Below, piece after piece: positions 47,325-55,521 of a DNA stretch of 64,000 nucleotides (the first letter of the stretch is position 1; each line of letters opens with the position of its first letter). The stretch is taken from positions 6,126,501 to 6,190,500 of the forward strand of contig NZ_JALJWR010000001.1 of NCBI RefSeq assembly GCF_024169315.1, written 5' to 3'. The DNA is from Pseudomonas migulae. GTDB taxonomy: Bacteria; Pseudomonadota; Gammaproteobacteria; Pseudomonadales; Pseudomonadaceae. The translations under genes were made by a program, and so were the position numbers. The notes beneath the pieces were generated by a model, which saw only the letters and a program-made list of their open reading frames with translations, had not been told where the DNA came from and did not search any database.

Positions 47325-48608
47325 TCAGTACCCGAACTTGTCCCGCAACCCGTAATACCACGCGCCCAACGCCGCAAACGGCGTGCGCAGCAATTGTCCA
47401 CCCGGAAACGGATAGTGCGGCAAGCCAGCAAACGCATCAAAACGCTCCGCCTGACCGCGCAATGCTTCGGCCAATACCTTGCCCGCCAGATGCGTGTACG
47501 TCACACCGTGACCGCTGCAACCCTGGGAATAATAAATGTTGTCGCCCAGGCGCCCGACCTGCGGAAGGCGCGATAGGGTCAGCAGGAAATTGCCGGTCCA
47601 GGCGTAATCGATCTTCACGTCCTTGAGTTGCGGGAACGCCTTGAGCATCTTCGGCCGGATGATCGCCTCGATGTTCGCCGGGTCCCGCGCGCCGTACACC
47701 ACGCCGCCACCGAAAATCAGGCGCTTGTCACCGCTGAGGCGATAGTAGTCGAGCAGGTAGTTGCAGTCTTCGACGCAATAATCCTGGGGCAGCAGGCTTT
47801 TCGCCAATTCATCGTTCAAGGGTTCGGTGGTGATGACCTGAGTGCCGCAAGGCATCGACTTGGCGGCAAGCTCCGGCACCAGATTGCCAAGGTAGGCGTT
47901 GCCCGCGACGATGATGAACTTGGCCCTGACCTTGCCCTCAGGCGTATGCACCACCGGGCTTGCGCCACGCTCGATGCGCACTGCCGGTGATTGCTCATAA
48001 ATAGTGCCGCCCAGCGACTCGACCGCCGCTGCTTCGCCGAGCGCCAGGTTCAGCGGATGAATGTGCCCGCCGCTCATGTCGAGCATGCCGCCGATGTATT
48101 GATCGCAGTTCACCACTTCACGGATGCGCTTCTGATCCATCAGCTCAAGCTGCGTGTGACCGAAGCGTTCCCATAGACGCTTCTGCGATTCCAGATGGCC
48201 CATCTGCTTGGCGGTGATCGCGGCGAACACACCACCGTCCTTCAGGTCGCACTGAATATTATATTTGGCGACCCGCTCACGAATGATCCGTCCGCCCTCG
48301 AACGCCATCTGCCCCAACAACTGCGCCTGCTTGGGGCCGACGGTGCGTTCGATCACATCGATATCGCGGCTGTAGCTGTTAACGATCTGGCCACCGTTGC
48401 GGCCCGACGCGCCAAAACCCACCTTGGCGGCTTCCAGCACCGTGACCTTGAATCCGTTCTCCAGCAGAAACAGGGCAGAGGACAGACCGGTGTAACCGGC
48501 ACCGATCACACAGACATCAGTCTCTACGTCACCCTGCAAGGCCGGGCGCGGCGGAACCGCATTGGCCGACGCGGCGTAATAGGACTCTGGGTAGGGGGTG
48601 TTCGCCAT
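47325..48608 (-). CDS. puuB: FAD-dependent oxidoreductase, gamma-glutamylputrescine oxidase-like
   Basis: A 427-residue DAO-fold flavoenzyme. The FAD loop VCVIGAGYTGLSSALFL lies at about residues 32-48, followed by GFGASGRNGGQIVNSYS, a segment seen in PuuB/PauB polyamine oxidases. The C-terminal YYSQGCSGHGVTYTHLAGK is also typical. It would oxidise gamma-glutamylputrescine to the aldehyde, making ammonia and peroxide. GAGG lies 7 bases before ATG 48608. Pseudomonads carry several such paralogues, so the exact polyamine substrate is open. Confidence 0.9.
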   Translation of the reverse strand: MANTPYPESYYAASANAVPPRPALQGDVETDVCVIGAGYTGLSSALFLLENGFKVTVLEAAKVGFGASGRNGGQIVNSYSRDIDVIERTVGPKQAQLLGQMAFEGGRIIRERVAKYNIQCDLKDGGVFAAITAKQMGHLESQKRLWERFGHTQLELMDQKRIREVVNCDQYIGGMLDMSGGHIHPLNLALGEAAAVESLGGTIYEQSPAVRIERGASPVVHTPEGKVRAKFIIVAGNAYLGNLVPELAAKSMPCGTQVITTEPLNDELAKSLLPQDYCVEDCNYLLDYYRLSGDKRLIFGGGVVYGARDPANIEAIIRPKMLKAFPQLKDVKIDYAWTGNFLLTLSRLPQVGRLGDNIYYSQGCSGHGVTYTHLAGKVLAEALRGQAERFDAFAGLPHYPFPGGQLLRTPFAALGAWYYGLRDKFGY

Positions 48609-48750
48609 CCTGCAGCCTCTGTTTAATATATTTTACGAGTGCCCCGATCCTACCCGACTTAAAAATCGTCCGCCAGCCACCGCAAAATCTTCTTCGCAGC
48701 GACGAAATTAAATATTTTGCATATTCATAGGGTTAGCTCGAAAAAAGGTG

Positions 48751-48778
48751 TTGACACCCCTCCGGAATTCCGTAGAAT
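48751..48778 (+). promoter_or_regulatory. promoter of tRNA-Val(GAC)
   Basis: TTGACA (48751-48756), 16 bases, TAGAAT (48773-48778). The tRNA starts 14 bases later, and the leader is GC-rich. Confidence 0.7.
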
Positions 48779-48791
48779 GCCGCCTCACAGC

Positions 48792-48868
48792 AGGCACGTA
48801 GCTCAGTTGGTTAGAGCACCACCTTGACATGGTGGGGGTCGTTGGTTCGAGTCCAATCGCGCCTACCA
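48792..48868 (+). tRNA. tRNA-Val (GAC), integration target of the island
   Basis: 77 bases with CCA. Anticodon stem CCACC/GGTGG with loop TTGACAT gives GAC. The acceptor arm AGGCACG pairs with CGCGCCT except at position 5:68, which is A (48796) opposite C (48860). The 3' part from base 48824 on is repeated at 61904, showing where the element entered. The tRNA stays complete at this left end. Confidence 0.93.
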
Positions 48869-48931
48869 AACAAAATCCGCTCTGCTGGGCGGTCTAGAAG
48901 GGCCCACCGAAAGGTGGGCCCTTTTTTGTTG
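48824..48931. repeat. attL-type direct repeat of the genomic island
   Basis: 108 bases from the tRNA anticodon loop through CCA and the whole downstream terminator. They recur at 61904-62011 with a single difference (C at 48904, T at 61984). The preceding base and the base after the repeat differ between the copies. Confidence 0.93.
48898..48928 (+). terminator. terminator of tRNA-Val(GAC)
   Basis: AAGGGCCCACC-GAAA-GGTGGGCCCTT with a T-run. It lies inside the direct repeat; the copy at 61978-62008 has one T for C, leaving a G-T wobble. Confidence 0.93.
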
Positions 48932-48970
48932 TCTTGGATTTCTTCAGAACGTTCACAAAATATCGGGTTC

Positions 48971-48992
48971 GTTCACACTGGGCAATGTGAAC
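48971..48992. promoter_or_regulatory. inverted repeat at the left end of the island
   Basis: GTTCACA-CTGGGCAA-TGTGAAC is a perfect 7-base dyad with no T-run. An extra GTTCACA lies at 48953. The same half-site (TTCACA/TGTGAA) forms the dyad before the XRE gene at 57747, so both may bind one protein. It precedes the DUF4145 gene by about 170 bases. The rest of 48932-49158 shows no gene. Confidence 0.5.
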
Positions 48993-49158
48993 GCCGAAGG
49001 CGTCCTTCTATTGGTGCGATTCTTCCGCTGTATCTGGACTGAATTTGAATGGCTTCAGCTTGACTCCGTCGATAAGCTCGGCCTGTTTGTGTCGCTCGCG
49101 AAAGCAGGTGGCGCTAGCGACTTTCGTTTCTACTGATCGATGCGAGGATAAGATCGGC

Positions 49159-49827
49159 ATGCCAAGACTCAAGGTTGAAGGAAGCTTATACGATGTTGAT
49201 CAGCATCCCGATGAATGTCCGTGCTGTCATCATGCGATGGAGCCGGGAGCGCTGGAGTCAATTTTTTCTGATAATGGCAGGGTTATTGATGCGGCCTTTG
49301 TGTGTCCTCGGCATAAATGTTCGAGAATGTTCATTGCCATATTTGAACGGGCTCTGATGCAGGGTGGGAGCTATTCTGATCGGTTTTATTTGCGTTCGAC
49401 ATTTCCCAGAAATCCATTGGCGCCAACTATTGCTCCCGAAGTGGCAAAAATATCTCCTCAGTTTGTAGAAATATTCACGCAGGCGAGCAAGGCTGAGGCG
49501 TTTGGGTTAGGGGAGGTTGCAGGGGTTGGGTATCGAAAGGCGCTTGAGTTCCTTGTCAAAGATTACTGCGTCACTACATCTCCAGACAAAGAAGACGATG
49601 TAAAAAAGCGGCCGCTGGGGCAGGTCATCGAAACGTATGTAGATAATGAAAATATCAAGCAGTGTGCAAAAAGAGCTGTCTGGCTCGGGAATGACGAGAC
49701 GCACTACGTTAGAGCGTGGGTTGATAAGGACATTAAGGATTTGAAGCTACTGATCAAGCTGACTGTCGGCTGGATTGAGCAAGCCATCATCACGGCGATA
49801 CTGATAGAAGATATGCAAAAGCATTGA
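49159..49827 (+). CDS. DUF4145-domain protein
   Basis: A 222-residue protein. The N-terminal part has possible metal-binding cysteines (CPCC, then FVCPRHKC). The C-terminal half matches DUF4145 as I know it: a helix-rich segment with FTQASKAEAFGLGEVAGVGY and RKALEFLVKDYC. ATG 49159 follows GAGGATAAGATCGGC; the frame is open upstream to 49045 but that part looks non-coding. DUF4145 proteins are common in mobile elements and defence islands, alone or fused to restriction enzymes. Their function is unknown, so no role is claimed here. Confidence 0.75.
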   Translation: MPRLKVEGSLYDVDQHPDECPCCHHAMEPGALESIFSDNGRVIDAAFVCPRHKCSRMFIAIFERALMQGGSYSDRFYLRSTFPRNPLAPTIAPEVAKISPQFVEIFTQASKAEAFGLGEVAGVGYRKALEFLVKDYCVTTSPDKEDDVKKRPLGQVIETYVDNENIKQCAKRAVWLGNDETHYVRAWVDKDIKDLKLLIKLTVGWIEQAIITAILIEDMQKH

Positions 49828-49861
49828 GGCGGTATGATGAGCTTGTTGAGGGGCGTAGTAC

Positions 49862-50155
49862 TCAGGAGCAGGAATATGAAACGGTGTGGCCTTCAATTCC
49901 CTTCTCTGCATCTTCCATAAGGAAGTGGACGATGCTGTCCCTCCCGGCTGAATCGCATTCCCGTAGGTTTTTGAATACGCGATCTAGCCGAGTATCCGCA
50001 CAGCCATAGCCTTCAGTGCAATGACGAATCGTGATGAGCGTGGCGCGTGTGTCTTCGCTCACGAGTGGTTTCATTCCTGCGTTCTGCAAAAGGTCGTCAG
50101 CATTCGCTGTGGTGCAAGCTAGTATCAGGGCGATCCCTGCGATCAGTTTTTTCAT
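49862..50155 (-). CDS. small secreted protein, function unknown
   Basis: A 97-residue product with a clear Sec signal peptide (MKKLIAGIALILACTTANA, cleavage near residue 19). The mature part has four Cys, including TIRHCTEGYGCADTRL and the C-terminal SYSCS, which suggests disulfide bonds in the periplasm. The start at ATG 50155 is well supported by AAGGAG seven bases upstream; a longer open frame to 50209 has no such site. It is read against its neighbours. Two other secreted small proteins occur in the island (57806 and the broken one at 58653). I do not recognise the family. Confidence 0.75.
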   Translation of the reverse strand: MKKLIAGIALILACTTANADDLLQNAGMKPLVSEDTRATLITIRHCTEGYGCADTRLDRVFKNLRECDSAGRDSIVHFLMEDAEKGIEGHTVSYSCS

Positions 50156-50263
50156 AAAATTACTCCTTGTGTGTAACATCGGGCCACCCCACTCCAAGCG
50201 AATCCTCATGAAAGTATTGTTGCTAGTGTGGTGGACTGGCGTCTGGATTTTGTGGAGGGAAGC

Positions 50264-50932
50264 ATGGCTACAGATGATGATGGGAGTCTTCCAAAGACAT
50301 CGTGGGTCTTGTCTATGTCTGATGGAGTGGTGGCTCTAACGCAGCAAGATGGGAGAAACGTTCGTGTCAGCGTAGATGAAGGTAGGGGGAGGGCTTCCAG
50401 CGGGGACTTGTGTCCCGGCGGTGGCGTCACTCTAGGAATGCTCGGAAAGCCTCCTAGAGGTGAGGAGGGCACTAAAGAAACCAGCGGGCGGCTATTTCAA
50501 CACTTGAATGCTTCGGGTGCACGCTTCACCGACCTTGAGCACGTGGAGCACATCAAGCACGTTGACGCATTCGTATGCTCACCAGATGGGGCTAAAGTGA
50601 GCATTCAGGTTGTGAGGGCGCTCACTGACTCAACGTTTTGGGAAGAGCTAGCCAGAAGTAAGAGTGAAGAGATTGAGCGAGTCGTACCGATGGCTGAAGC
50701 AGTCGAGATGCTGAAGAAGTCGATTTCGCACAAGCAGAAGCCAGAGCTGGACGGCTTCATTTTGGCACTCGACGCTACCGACGTTCCCGGTCTTTCTCTT
50801 GATGCGGTGCACGAAGCTTTTAACGCCCAATATGGTGGCTGGGTCGACTCACTTGGCTTCTATCAAGTGTGGGTAGTTGGGCCGTGGCCTGAAATGATTC
50901 ATCAGCTAGGTTTGAGTAACCTCGATTGCTAA
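50264..50932 (+). CDS. hypothetical cargo protein
   Basis: A 222-residue protein I do not recognise. The N-terminal third is Gly/Asp-rich; the rest looks globular, with a conserved-looking strand pattern ARFTDLEHVEHIKHVDAFVC and GFILALDATDVPGLSLD. The middle part (GAKVSIQVVRALTDSTFWEEL) resembles the strand-and-helix layout of restriction-endonuclease-like domains, but I see no full PD-(D/E)XK set and make no such call. ATG 50264 follows GGAGGGAAGC; GTG codons at 50228 and 50231 are other possible starts. No signal peptide or membrane segment. Confidence 0.6.
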   Translation: MATDDDGSLPKTSWVLSMSDGVVALTQQDGRNVRVSVDEGRGRASSGDLCPGGGVTLGMLGKPPRGEEGTKETSGRLFQHLNASGARFTDLEHVEHIKHVDAFVCSPDGAKVSIQVVRALTDSTFWEELARSKSEEIERVVPMAEAVEMLKKSISHKQKPELDGFILALDATDVPGLSLDAVHEAFNAQYGGWVDSLGFYQVWVVGPWPEMIHQLGLSNLDC

Positions 50933-51414
50933 GAGAGATGCACCAAAAATCCAGCCCCGGCGAAAATAGGGATAGCACTTCAAATGTGATTTCCCAAAAT
51001 CCCGCCAAAAATAATGGCCCCGAATTTGAAGGATGCCCCCTCCATTCTGAAAACGGTCGTCGTGTCTCAGGTGCTAAGCACGGCACGAGTAGGCCAAACG
51101 GCAACTCGACAAATATGAAAATAAGTTGGGAAGCTTCGAGATTCTGTTGGTCTTGTAACTATATGATAAATGCGGGCATGAGGCAGGTTGCAGCCTCGGC
51201 AGTGAAATTGCGCACCAACTATCTTTACTAATTGATTTTAAAAGTATTTTCCAGTAAAAAATCTCGAAGTGTGACAGCGTTTTTGTACACCTAAGTGGTG
51301 CGCCGTGCTGTAGCAGCCACATTCAAAGCTTGATATTGCTCTGTTTTTTACAGTCCACCTTCCAATTGATGGTGTGCGAAAATATTGCTTATTTACCGTA
51401 TGTGGGTCGATTTC
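50933..51414. other. gene-poor stretch before the DUF4238 gene
   Basis: About 480 bases, AT-rich from 51120 on. A 305-base open frame at 50926-51231 on the plus strand has no ribosome site and an odd composition, and I do not call it. The stretch holds the first copy of the 56-base leader repeat (51256-51311), described separately. Confidence 0.5.
51256..51311 (+). repeat. leader repeat, copy 1 (before the DUF4238 gene)
   Basis: AAAAATCTCGAAGTGTGACA followed by about 36 less conserved bases that keep a CACC...GGTG dyad and GTGCTG. The same block is found at 52542-52597. The copies stand 104 and 76 bases before the next start codon. Confidence 0.7.
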
Positions 51415-52278
51415 ATGTCAAAACAGCAAGTCTCTACAAAACACCATTTCATTCCTAAATTTCTTCTGAGAGAGTGGCAGGACGAAAGTGGATGCCTATG
51501 GATTTATCATAGAAATGGTGGGGGTGATATTTCTCTACGGAAAGGTGCTCCCAAGTCGGTTGCGTACGTAGAAAATCTGTACACCTTGTACCCGGAATAT
51601 CGCGGAGCTAAACAGTCATCCGATAAAATCGAAAAAGAAGTCATGGCGAAGATTGATGATCAAGCTGCTATTGTTCACAGAAAGCTGCTGGATTGTGGGG
51701 TTAACGCATTGACGGTAAAAGAACGAACTATTTGGTCAATATTTATAGCTTCCATGATAGAGCGAAGCCCTCAAAGGCTTGAAAGATATAAAAATATATC
51801 TCAAGTAGATGACTATATCGACGACCTTCATGAAGCGCATCCAAATGTAGCCGGTCTTATTGAGACTCTCGGGTTCAATGTCCAAGCAGTAAGAGATAAC
51901 ACAATCCTGAAGTTTATGGTGGAGAGGGTACTCGACTCAGAGCTTTCTCAGTCAATAGGTAAGATGGAATGGATTATTGCTCAGACTAATACGTCAGGCG
52001 AACATTTTGTTTTGGGTGATAGTGCATTAATAATTAACAATGATGCAGCTGAAGATGAGCCGCTATATTTTATTAGACTTGCTATTTCTGCTGATAAGCT
52101 ATTGATTTTGGCATATGATTCGTCCAGTCTGAGTTTCGACTTTATCGCAACATTAACGATAACCTATAATATTGCGGTTATTTCAAAGTCCGAAAAGTAT
52201 GTCATCTCTAGTAGGGCGTTGAAAGACGAAGCCTGCACTAAGTTCAATAAGATTCTTGAAAAAATGCATCGAGTGTAA
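51415..52278 (+). CDS. DUF4238-domain protein
   Basis: A 287-residue protein. The N-terminal KHHFIPKFLLREWQDESG is the opening motif of DUF4238, and later EHFVLGDSALIINND matches the family block that usually reads FITSDNPV. The middle is helical (MIERSPQRLERYKN). No signal or membrane segment is seen. ATG 51415 is the start that begins just before the motif; a longer frame to 51385 is possible. Codon use is far more AT-rich than in the chromosome, a sign of recent gain. DUF4238 proteins turn up in defence-gene neighbourhoods, but their activity is unknown to me. Confidence 0.8.
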   Translation: MSKQQVSTKHHFIPKFLLREWQDESGCLWIYHRNGGGDISLRKGAPKSVAYVENLYTLYPEYRGAKQSSDKIEKEVMAKIDDQAAIVHRKLLDCGVNALTVKERTIWSIFIASMIERSPQRLERYKNISQVDDYIDDLHEAHPNVAGLIETLGFNVQAVRDNTILKFMVERVLDSELSQSIGKMEWIIAQTNTSGEHFVLGDSALIINNDAAEDEPLYFIRLAISADKLLILAYDSSSLSFDFIATLTITYNIAVISKSEKYVISSRALKDEACTKFNKILEKMHRV

Positions 52279-52417
52279 TTCGACACACGCCTTGGCCCCA
52301 ATATCGCCCGTGAGCTGTGGCGGAAATTCCACTGATGTATCTGGCGAATCGTTCAAAATACCGCATAGGCAGGGTCGGGGTTAAGGGATATTTCCGTTCC
52401 GGCTCGCTATCATTGGT

Positions 52418-52437
52418 CACGATATCAAAATATCGTG
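52418..52437. promoter_or_regulatory. perfect hairpin/dyad CACGATAT-CAAA-ATATCGTG
   Basis: An 8-base perfect inverted repeat with a 4-base loop. It has no T-run, so a terminator is unlikely; an operator or a recombinase site is possible. No repeat of it was found elsewhere in the window. Confidence 0.5.
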
Positions 52438-52541
52438 GAATGAAAAAACCGCCCGCGAGCGGCTATCGTCACGCTGTGACAGCTTCTACTATGTGTGTCG
52501 GGTTATCTCTAAGTCCTTGACTCTACAAGGATTTATAAGTC

Positions 52542-52597
52542 AAAAATCTCGAAGTGTGACAGTGTTTAGGTTCACTAGGCGGTGCACTGTGCTGGCA
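52542..52597 (+). repeat. leader repeat, copy 2 (before the PIN-like gene)
   Basis: AAAAATCTCGAAGTGTGACA is identical to copy 1, then similarity falls while CAC...GGTG and GTGCTG are kept. It ends about 75 bases before the next start codon. Confidence 0.7.
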
Positions 52598-52672
52598 ATC
52601 CTACCTCGTTCATGCTGTTCAAGCCATCGCAGAAATGCTATTGCTTGATAGTTAGCTTATGAAGGAAAGCTT

Positions 52673-53914
52673 ATGGGCCCAATTACTCTTTTTGATAAAT
52701 CATTCTTACAGTCCTTGAGTGTGGACGAGTCGGTCTGGTTTGATAATTTTTTTAAAGTGAATATTTCACCTTTATTTTATATCGAGACTTTGGCTGATTT
52801 AGCTAAGGAAGTGAGTAGGGGGCGAACAGCGGAGCAAATTGTCTGCGAAATTGCTTCTAAAACCCCAGAGATGGGTGGTACTCCAAATGTTCATAGCAGG
52901 GACTTGCTGATAAGCAATTTGCTCGGCCAAAAAATTATTATGGATGGACGGCCAGTTTTGGCGGGAGGTAAGCCTGTTGTGTCGGGTGGAAAAAAGGGCC
53001 TTGCCTTTGATATATCCCCAGAGGCCAAAGCATATAGTAGATGGCAAAATCGAGAGTATTTAGAAATTGAGCGTGAGTTTGCTAGTCAGTGGCGGGCTCA
53101 AGTCAAGGCGATGACATTTGAAAGCTCTTTAGGGTATGCGGAAAAATTGGGTATAGATTTTCTGCGATGCAAGAATATGGATGATGCGTTTTTGGCCGCT
53201 ACGGCTGTGGTCGAGTCCACTAGCAAACCATATGATTTAATAGGTTTTGTTCTATCTTCGCTGGCTATTCCTCTAGAGTTACATCGGACGGTTGTTCAAC
53301 GATATCAGGTTAGCGGATTTCCCCCTATAGCTAGATATGCACCGTATGTGGCACATGTCATCAAGGTAGAGGTATTTTTTCATATTTGTGTTTTAAGAGG
53401 TTTTATCTCTTCTGAGCGACCCTCTAATAAAATAGATATTGCATACTTGCATTATTTGCCGTTTTGTAAGTTGTTTGTTTCTGGGGATAAGCTGCATAAG
53501 AAAACTGCTCCTCTATTTATGAGTAAAGGGCAGTTGTTTGTTTGGGGGGCGGAGCTTAAGGCTGATTTATGTGGATTGAATAATTACTATATGGATTTAC
53601 CTCAGGAAACAAAGGATAAAGGTCTAGCATCTTTTGCTGCCAAACCTCCATTAGATGGCGATTTTTTAACCTCGAAATTGTGGGATTTGATGGGGGCGCA
53701 ATGGCGTAAGCCTCGAGAGATGGAAATGCCTTTGTCTAAACATGCTAGTGATAATATGGTTGGGTATATTAATAGCTTTAAAGAGGTGGTCCTTTCTGAT
53801 TCTGACTTTTCTGAATTCGATATAGACAGTTTGGATTCTGTATCCTTGCAGCATTCGGTAAGTAAACGGAAAGGAAGTTGGTTTCAGTTACCTAAAGATT
53901 TAAAGAGTAGCTAG
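52673..53914 (+). CDS. PIN-like domain protein, cargo of unknown role
   Basis: A 413-residue protein with very AT-rich codon use. A possible PIN-like nuclease pattern can be read: LFDKSFLQSLS with Asp 8 at the N-terminus, YIETLADL with Glu 38, and KIDIAYLHYLPFCKLFVSGD with Asp 255, His 260 and Asp 272, where PIN domains carry their acidic cluster. The insert between residues 45 and 240 is long, and the C-terminal tail (after about 330) is Ser/Asp-rich. No signal or membrane segment. ATG 52673 follows GGAAAGCTT. A nuclease effector is a reasonable guess, not shown. Confidence 0.6.
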   Translation: MGPITLFDKSFLQSLSVDESVWFDNFFKVNISPLFYIETLADLAKEVSRGRTAEQIVCEIASKTPEMGGTPNVHSRDLLISNLLGQKIIMDGRPVLAGGKPVVSGGKKGLAFDISPEAKAYSRWQNREYLEIEREFASQWRAQVKAMTFESSLGYAEKLGIDFLRCKNMDDAFLAATAVVESTSKPYDLIGFVLSSLAIPLELHRTVVQRYQVSGFPPIARYAPYVAHVIKVEVFFHICVLRGFISSERPSNKIDIAYLHYLPFCKLFVSGDKLHKKTAPLFMSKGQLFVWGAELKADLCGLNNYYMDLPQETKDKGLASFAAKPPLDGDFLTSKLWDLMGAQWRKPREMEMPLSKHASDNMVGYINSFKEVVLSDSDFSEFDIDSLDSVSLQHSVSKRKGSWFQLPKDLKSS

Positions 53915-54166
53915 CCTTAAAGACGGTTTTTTTGGTGTTCTGCCTCGGAGGTGTATTAGGGCTATCCAATCGGGGGGGGCTCCAGTACCAATCGCTTAAT
54001 ACGTACCCATACCCCCACTCGCTACCCTGTTAAGCCACTACCGTGTCCATCAGACTAATGAAAAATCCGTGCTGTCCAGACAGGTGCAGGCGTTTGCACT
54101 ACTCTACGTAGCAATCGCACTCTAGATATTGTATAAATACCGTTTGTCACAGGAGTATTGTCGAAA

Positions 54167-54559
54167 ATGGAACAGTTAACATTCGCAACACAGTGGATTG
54201 GTTTACACTTAAATGAACTTGGGTTGATTGTTGCTGTTTTGGCTTTTTTGCTCTCTATTGTAGTGCTGGCATTCTCTGCTTACAGATATGTCACTGTAAG
54301 AAAGGATGAGTTGAACAATGAGCGGTATGGCAAATACCATAAGCTCATCAGAGATATCAGCACAGGAAGTGATGGTGCTGGATTGTTAAAGCTTGCCAGT
54401 CAGCGAGCTTATATATACGAACTCCGTCATTTTCCAGAGTACAAGGTTCTCACAAAAAGATTACTTGCATCGTTAATGGATGAGTGGGGTGGAGAGGAAG
54501 ATAGGAAGAACGCCATCCTAAAAGATGAAATTAAAGAAACTGTTAGCGCATTACGCTGA
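54167..54559 (+). CDS. small single-pass membrane protein, unknown
   Basis: A 130-residue protein with one strong membrane helix (about residues 15-38, GLIVAVLAFLLSIVVLAFSA) and a basic, helical cytoplasmic part. AGGAG lies 11 bases before the ATG at 54167; a TTG at 54158 is too close to it to be likely. The C-terminal half (YGKYHKLIRDISTG, then YELRHFPEYKVLTKRLL) resembles the short tails of other membrane proteins found in defence islands, but I do not recognise a family. The 250 bases before it (53915-54166) hold no gene. Confidence 0.6.
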   Translation: MEQLTFATQWIGLHLNELGLIVAVLAFLLSIVVLAFSAYRYVTVRKDELNNERYGKYHKLIRDISTGSDGAGLLKLASQRAYIYELRHFPEYKVLTKRLLASLMDEWGGEEDRKNAILKDEIKETVSALR

Positions 54560-54761
54560 GAGTCCAGTCCCGCACCAAAAAATAATGTACTTGATATATT
54601 TGGTTCCTTGGCTGGCAAAGTAATTGTGGTGTTTTTTTCTGGCCTGCTAAACCAAGTGCGAGGAGGTCAAATCATAGCCGCCAAAATCTAGAAATAAGTT
54701 CCAGCTTACCCTGTATCCGCTGACCGGACCAACAGACACAGGGCGACTGTCCGCAACGCCG

Positions 54762-55388
54762 TCACGCCGCCTTTGTTTCTTTCTTGATCCTGTACACTGT
54801 GGCAACACCGCAGTCAGCCAACTTAGCGATCATCTCAGCAGACATGGTTGGATGGTCTTGCATCAGCGCCCGCACTTTCGCCCACTTATTAATGTTCCGT
54901 CCTTTGCCTGCTGGTTTCCAATCAGGGTCAGCAGTCTTCTTGTTTTCCAGTCCTTGCTTGATGCGTTCTACCCGTTTCTCTTGATCCAGTCGTGCCATTG
55001 TGGCCATCAAGTCGATCAGCATGTTGTTGATCACATCCATGATCTGGCCTGTGATCCCCTTCGCCTCTACCAGCATATGACTAGTAGGCAGATCAGCTAC
55101 AACCAACCTTAGCCCCTTGGCCTTGATGGTGGCCTTGAGTGTGTCCCAGTCAGCCTGTGAGAGACGACTGAGGCGGTCTACGGACTCAACCAATAGCACG
55201 TCTCCTCTCTCGGCTTTGCCAAGCAAGGCGAGCAGCTCAGGGCGGTTGAGCTTAGTCCCACTGATGTTTTCTGCGTACACGCCAACGATGCTCAATCCTC
55301 TCTCGGTAGCGAACGATTCAAGGGCAACTCTTGCACGATGGGCGTCTTGATCTTTGGTCGATGCACGTAGGTACAAGTTGGCATTCAT
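54762..55388 (-). CDS. serine recombinase (resolvase/invertase family)
   Basis: A 208-residue small serine recombinase. The catalytic Ser is residue 10 in LYLRASTKDQDAHRA, followed by NRPELLALLGKAERGDVLLV and ESVDRLSRLSQADWD. The C-terminal helix-turn-helix has PTMSAEMIAKLADCGVATVY. The length fits a resolvase rather than a large phage integrase. The ATG at 55388 stands next to a stretch with three dyads, a likely res site. It may resolve multimers or invert DNA within the island. Confidence 0.92.
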   Translation of the reverse strand: MNANLYLRASTKDQDAHRARVALESFATERGLSIVGVYAENISGTKLNRPELLALLGKAERGDVLLVESVDRLSRLSQADWDTLKATIKAKGLRLVVADLPTSHMLVEAKGITGQIMDVINNMLIDLMATMARLDQEKRVERIKQGLENKKTADPDWKPAGKGRNINKWAKVRALMQDHPTMSAEMIAKLADCGVATVYRIKKETKAA

Positions 55389-55392
55389 GGCT

Positions 55393-55457
55393 GGCTATCC
55401 TTTGTCATTAATTTTGATAGCCAAATGATAATCGAATCATATAGCTATTAACAATAG
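55393..55457. promoter_or_regulatory. res-like recombination site and operator of the resolvase
   Basis: Three inverted repeats follow each other: GGCTATC (55393-55399) with GATAGCC (55416-55422), ATGAT-AATCGA-ATCAT (55425-55440) and CTATT-AAC-AATAG (55445-55457). Resolvase genes commonly have a res site with three dyads at this position. A run of TAGTTGTTTCTCGAC and another GATAG follow to 55520. Confidence 0.6.
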
Positions 55458-55521
55458 ACGATTGATAGTTGTTTCTCGACCTCTATCGCACTACCGGATA
55501 GGTCTACTGCTTTGATAGTGG

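Larger units (their letters stand above)
52279..52672. other. gene-free stretch between DUF4238 and PIN-like genes
   Basis: Nearly 400 bases without a supported gene. It holds a perfect hairpin, CACGATAT-CAAA-ATATCGTG (52418-52437), a GC-rich dyad CCGC...GCGG soon after (52450-52463), and the second leader repeat at 52542. The part 52300-52480 is less AT-rich than the genes around it, so it may be a remnant of another insertion junction. Confidence 0.55.

Noticed and set aside
50926..51231. Possible 101-residue protein on the plus strand of the island
   Set aside because: No ribosome site, overlaps the end of the upstream gene, and the composition does not look like a folded protein.
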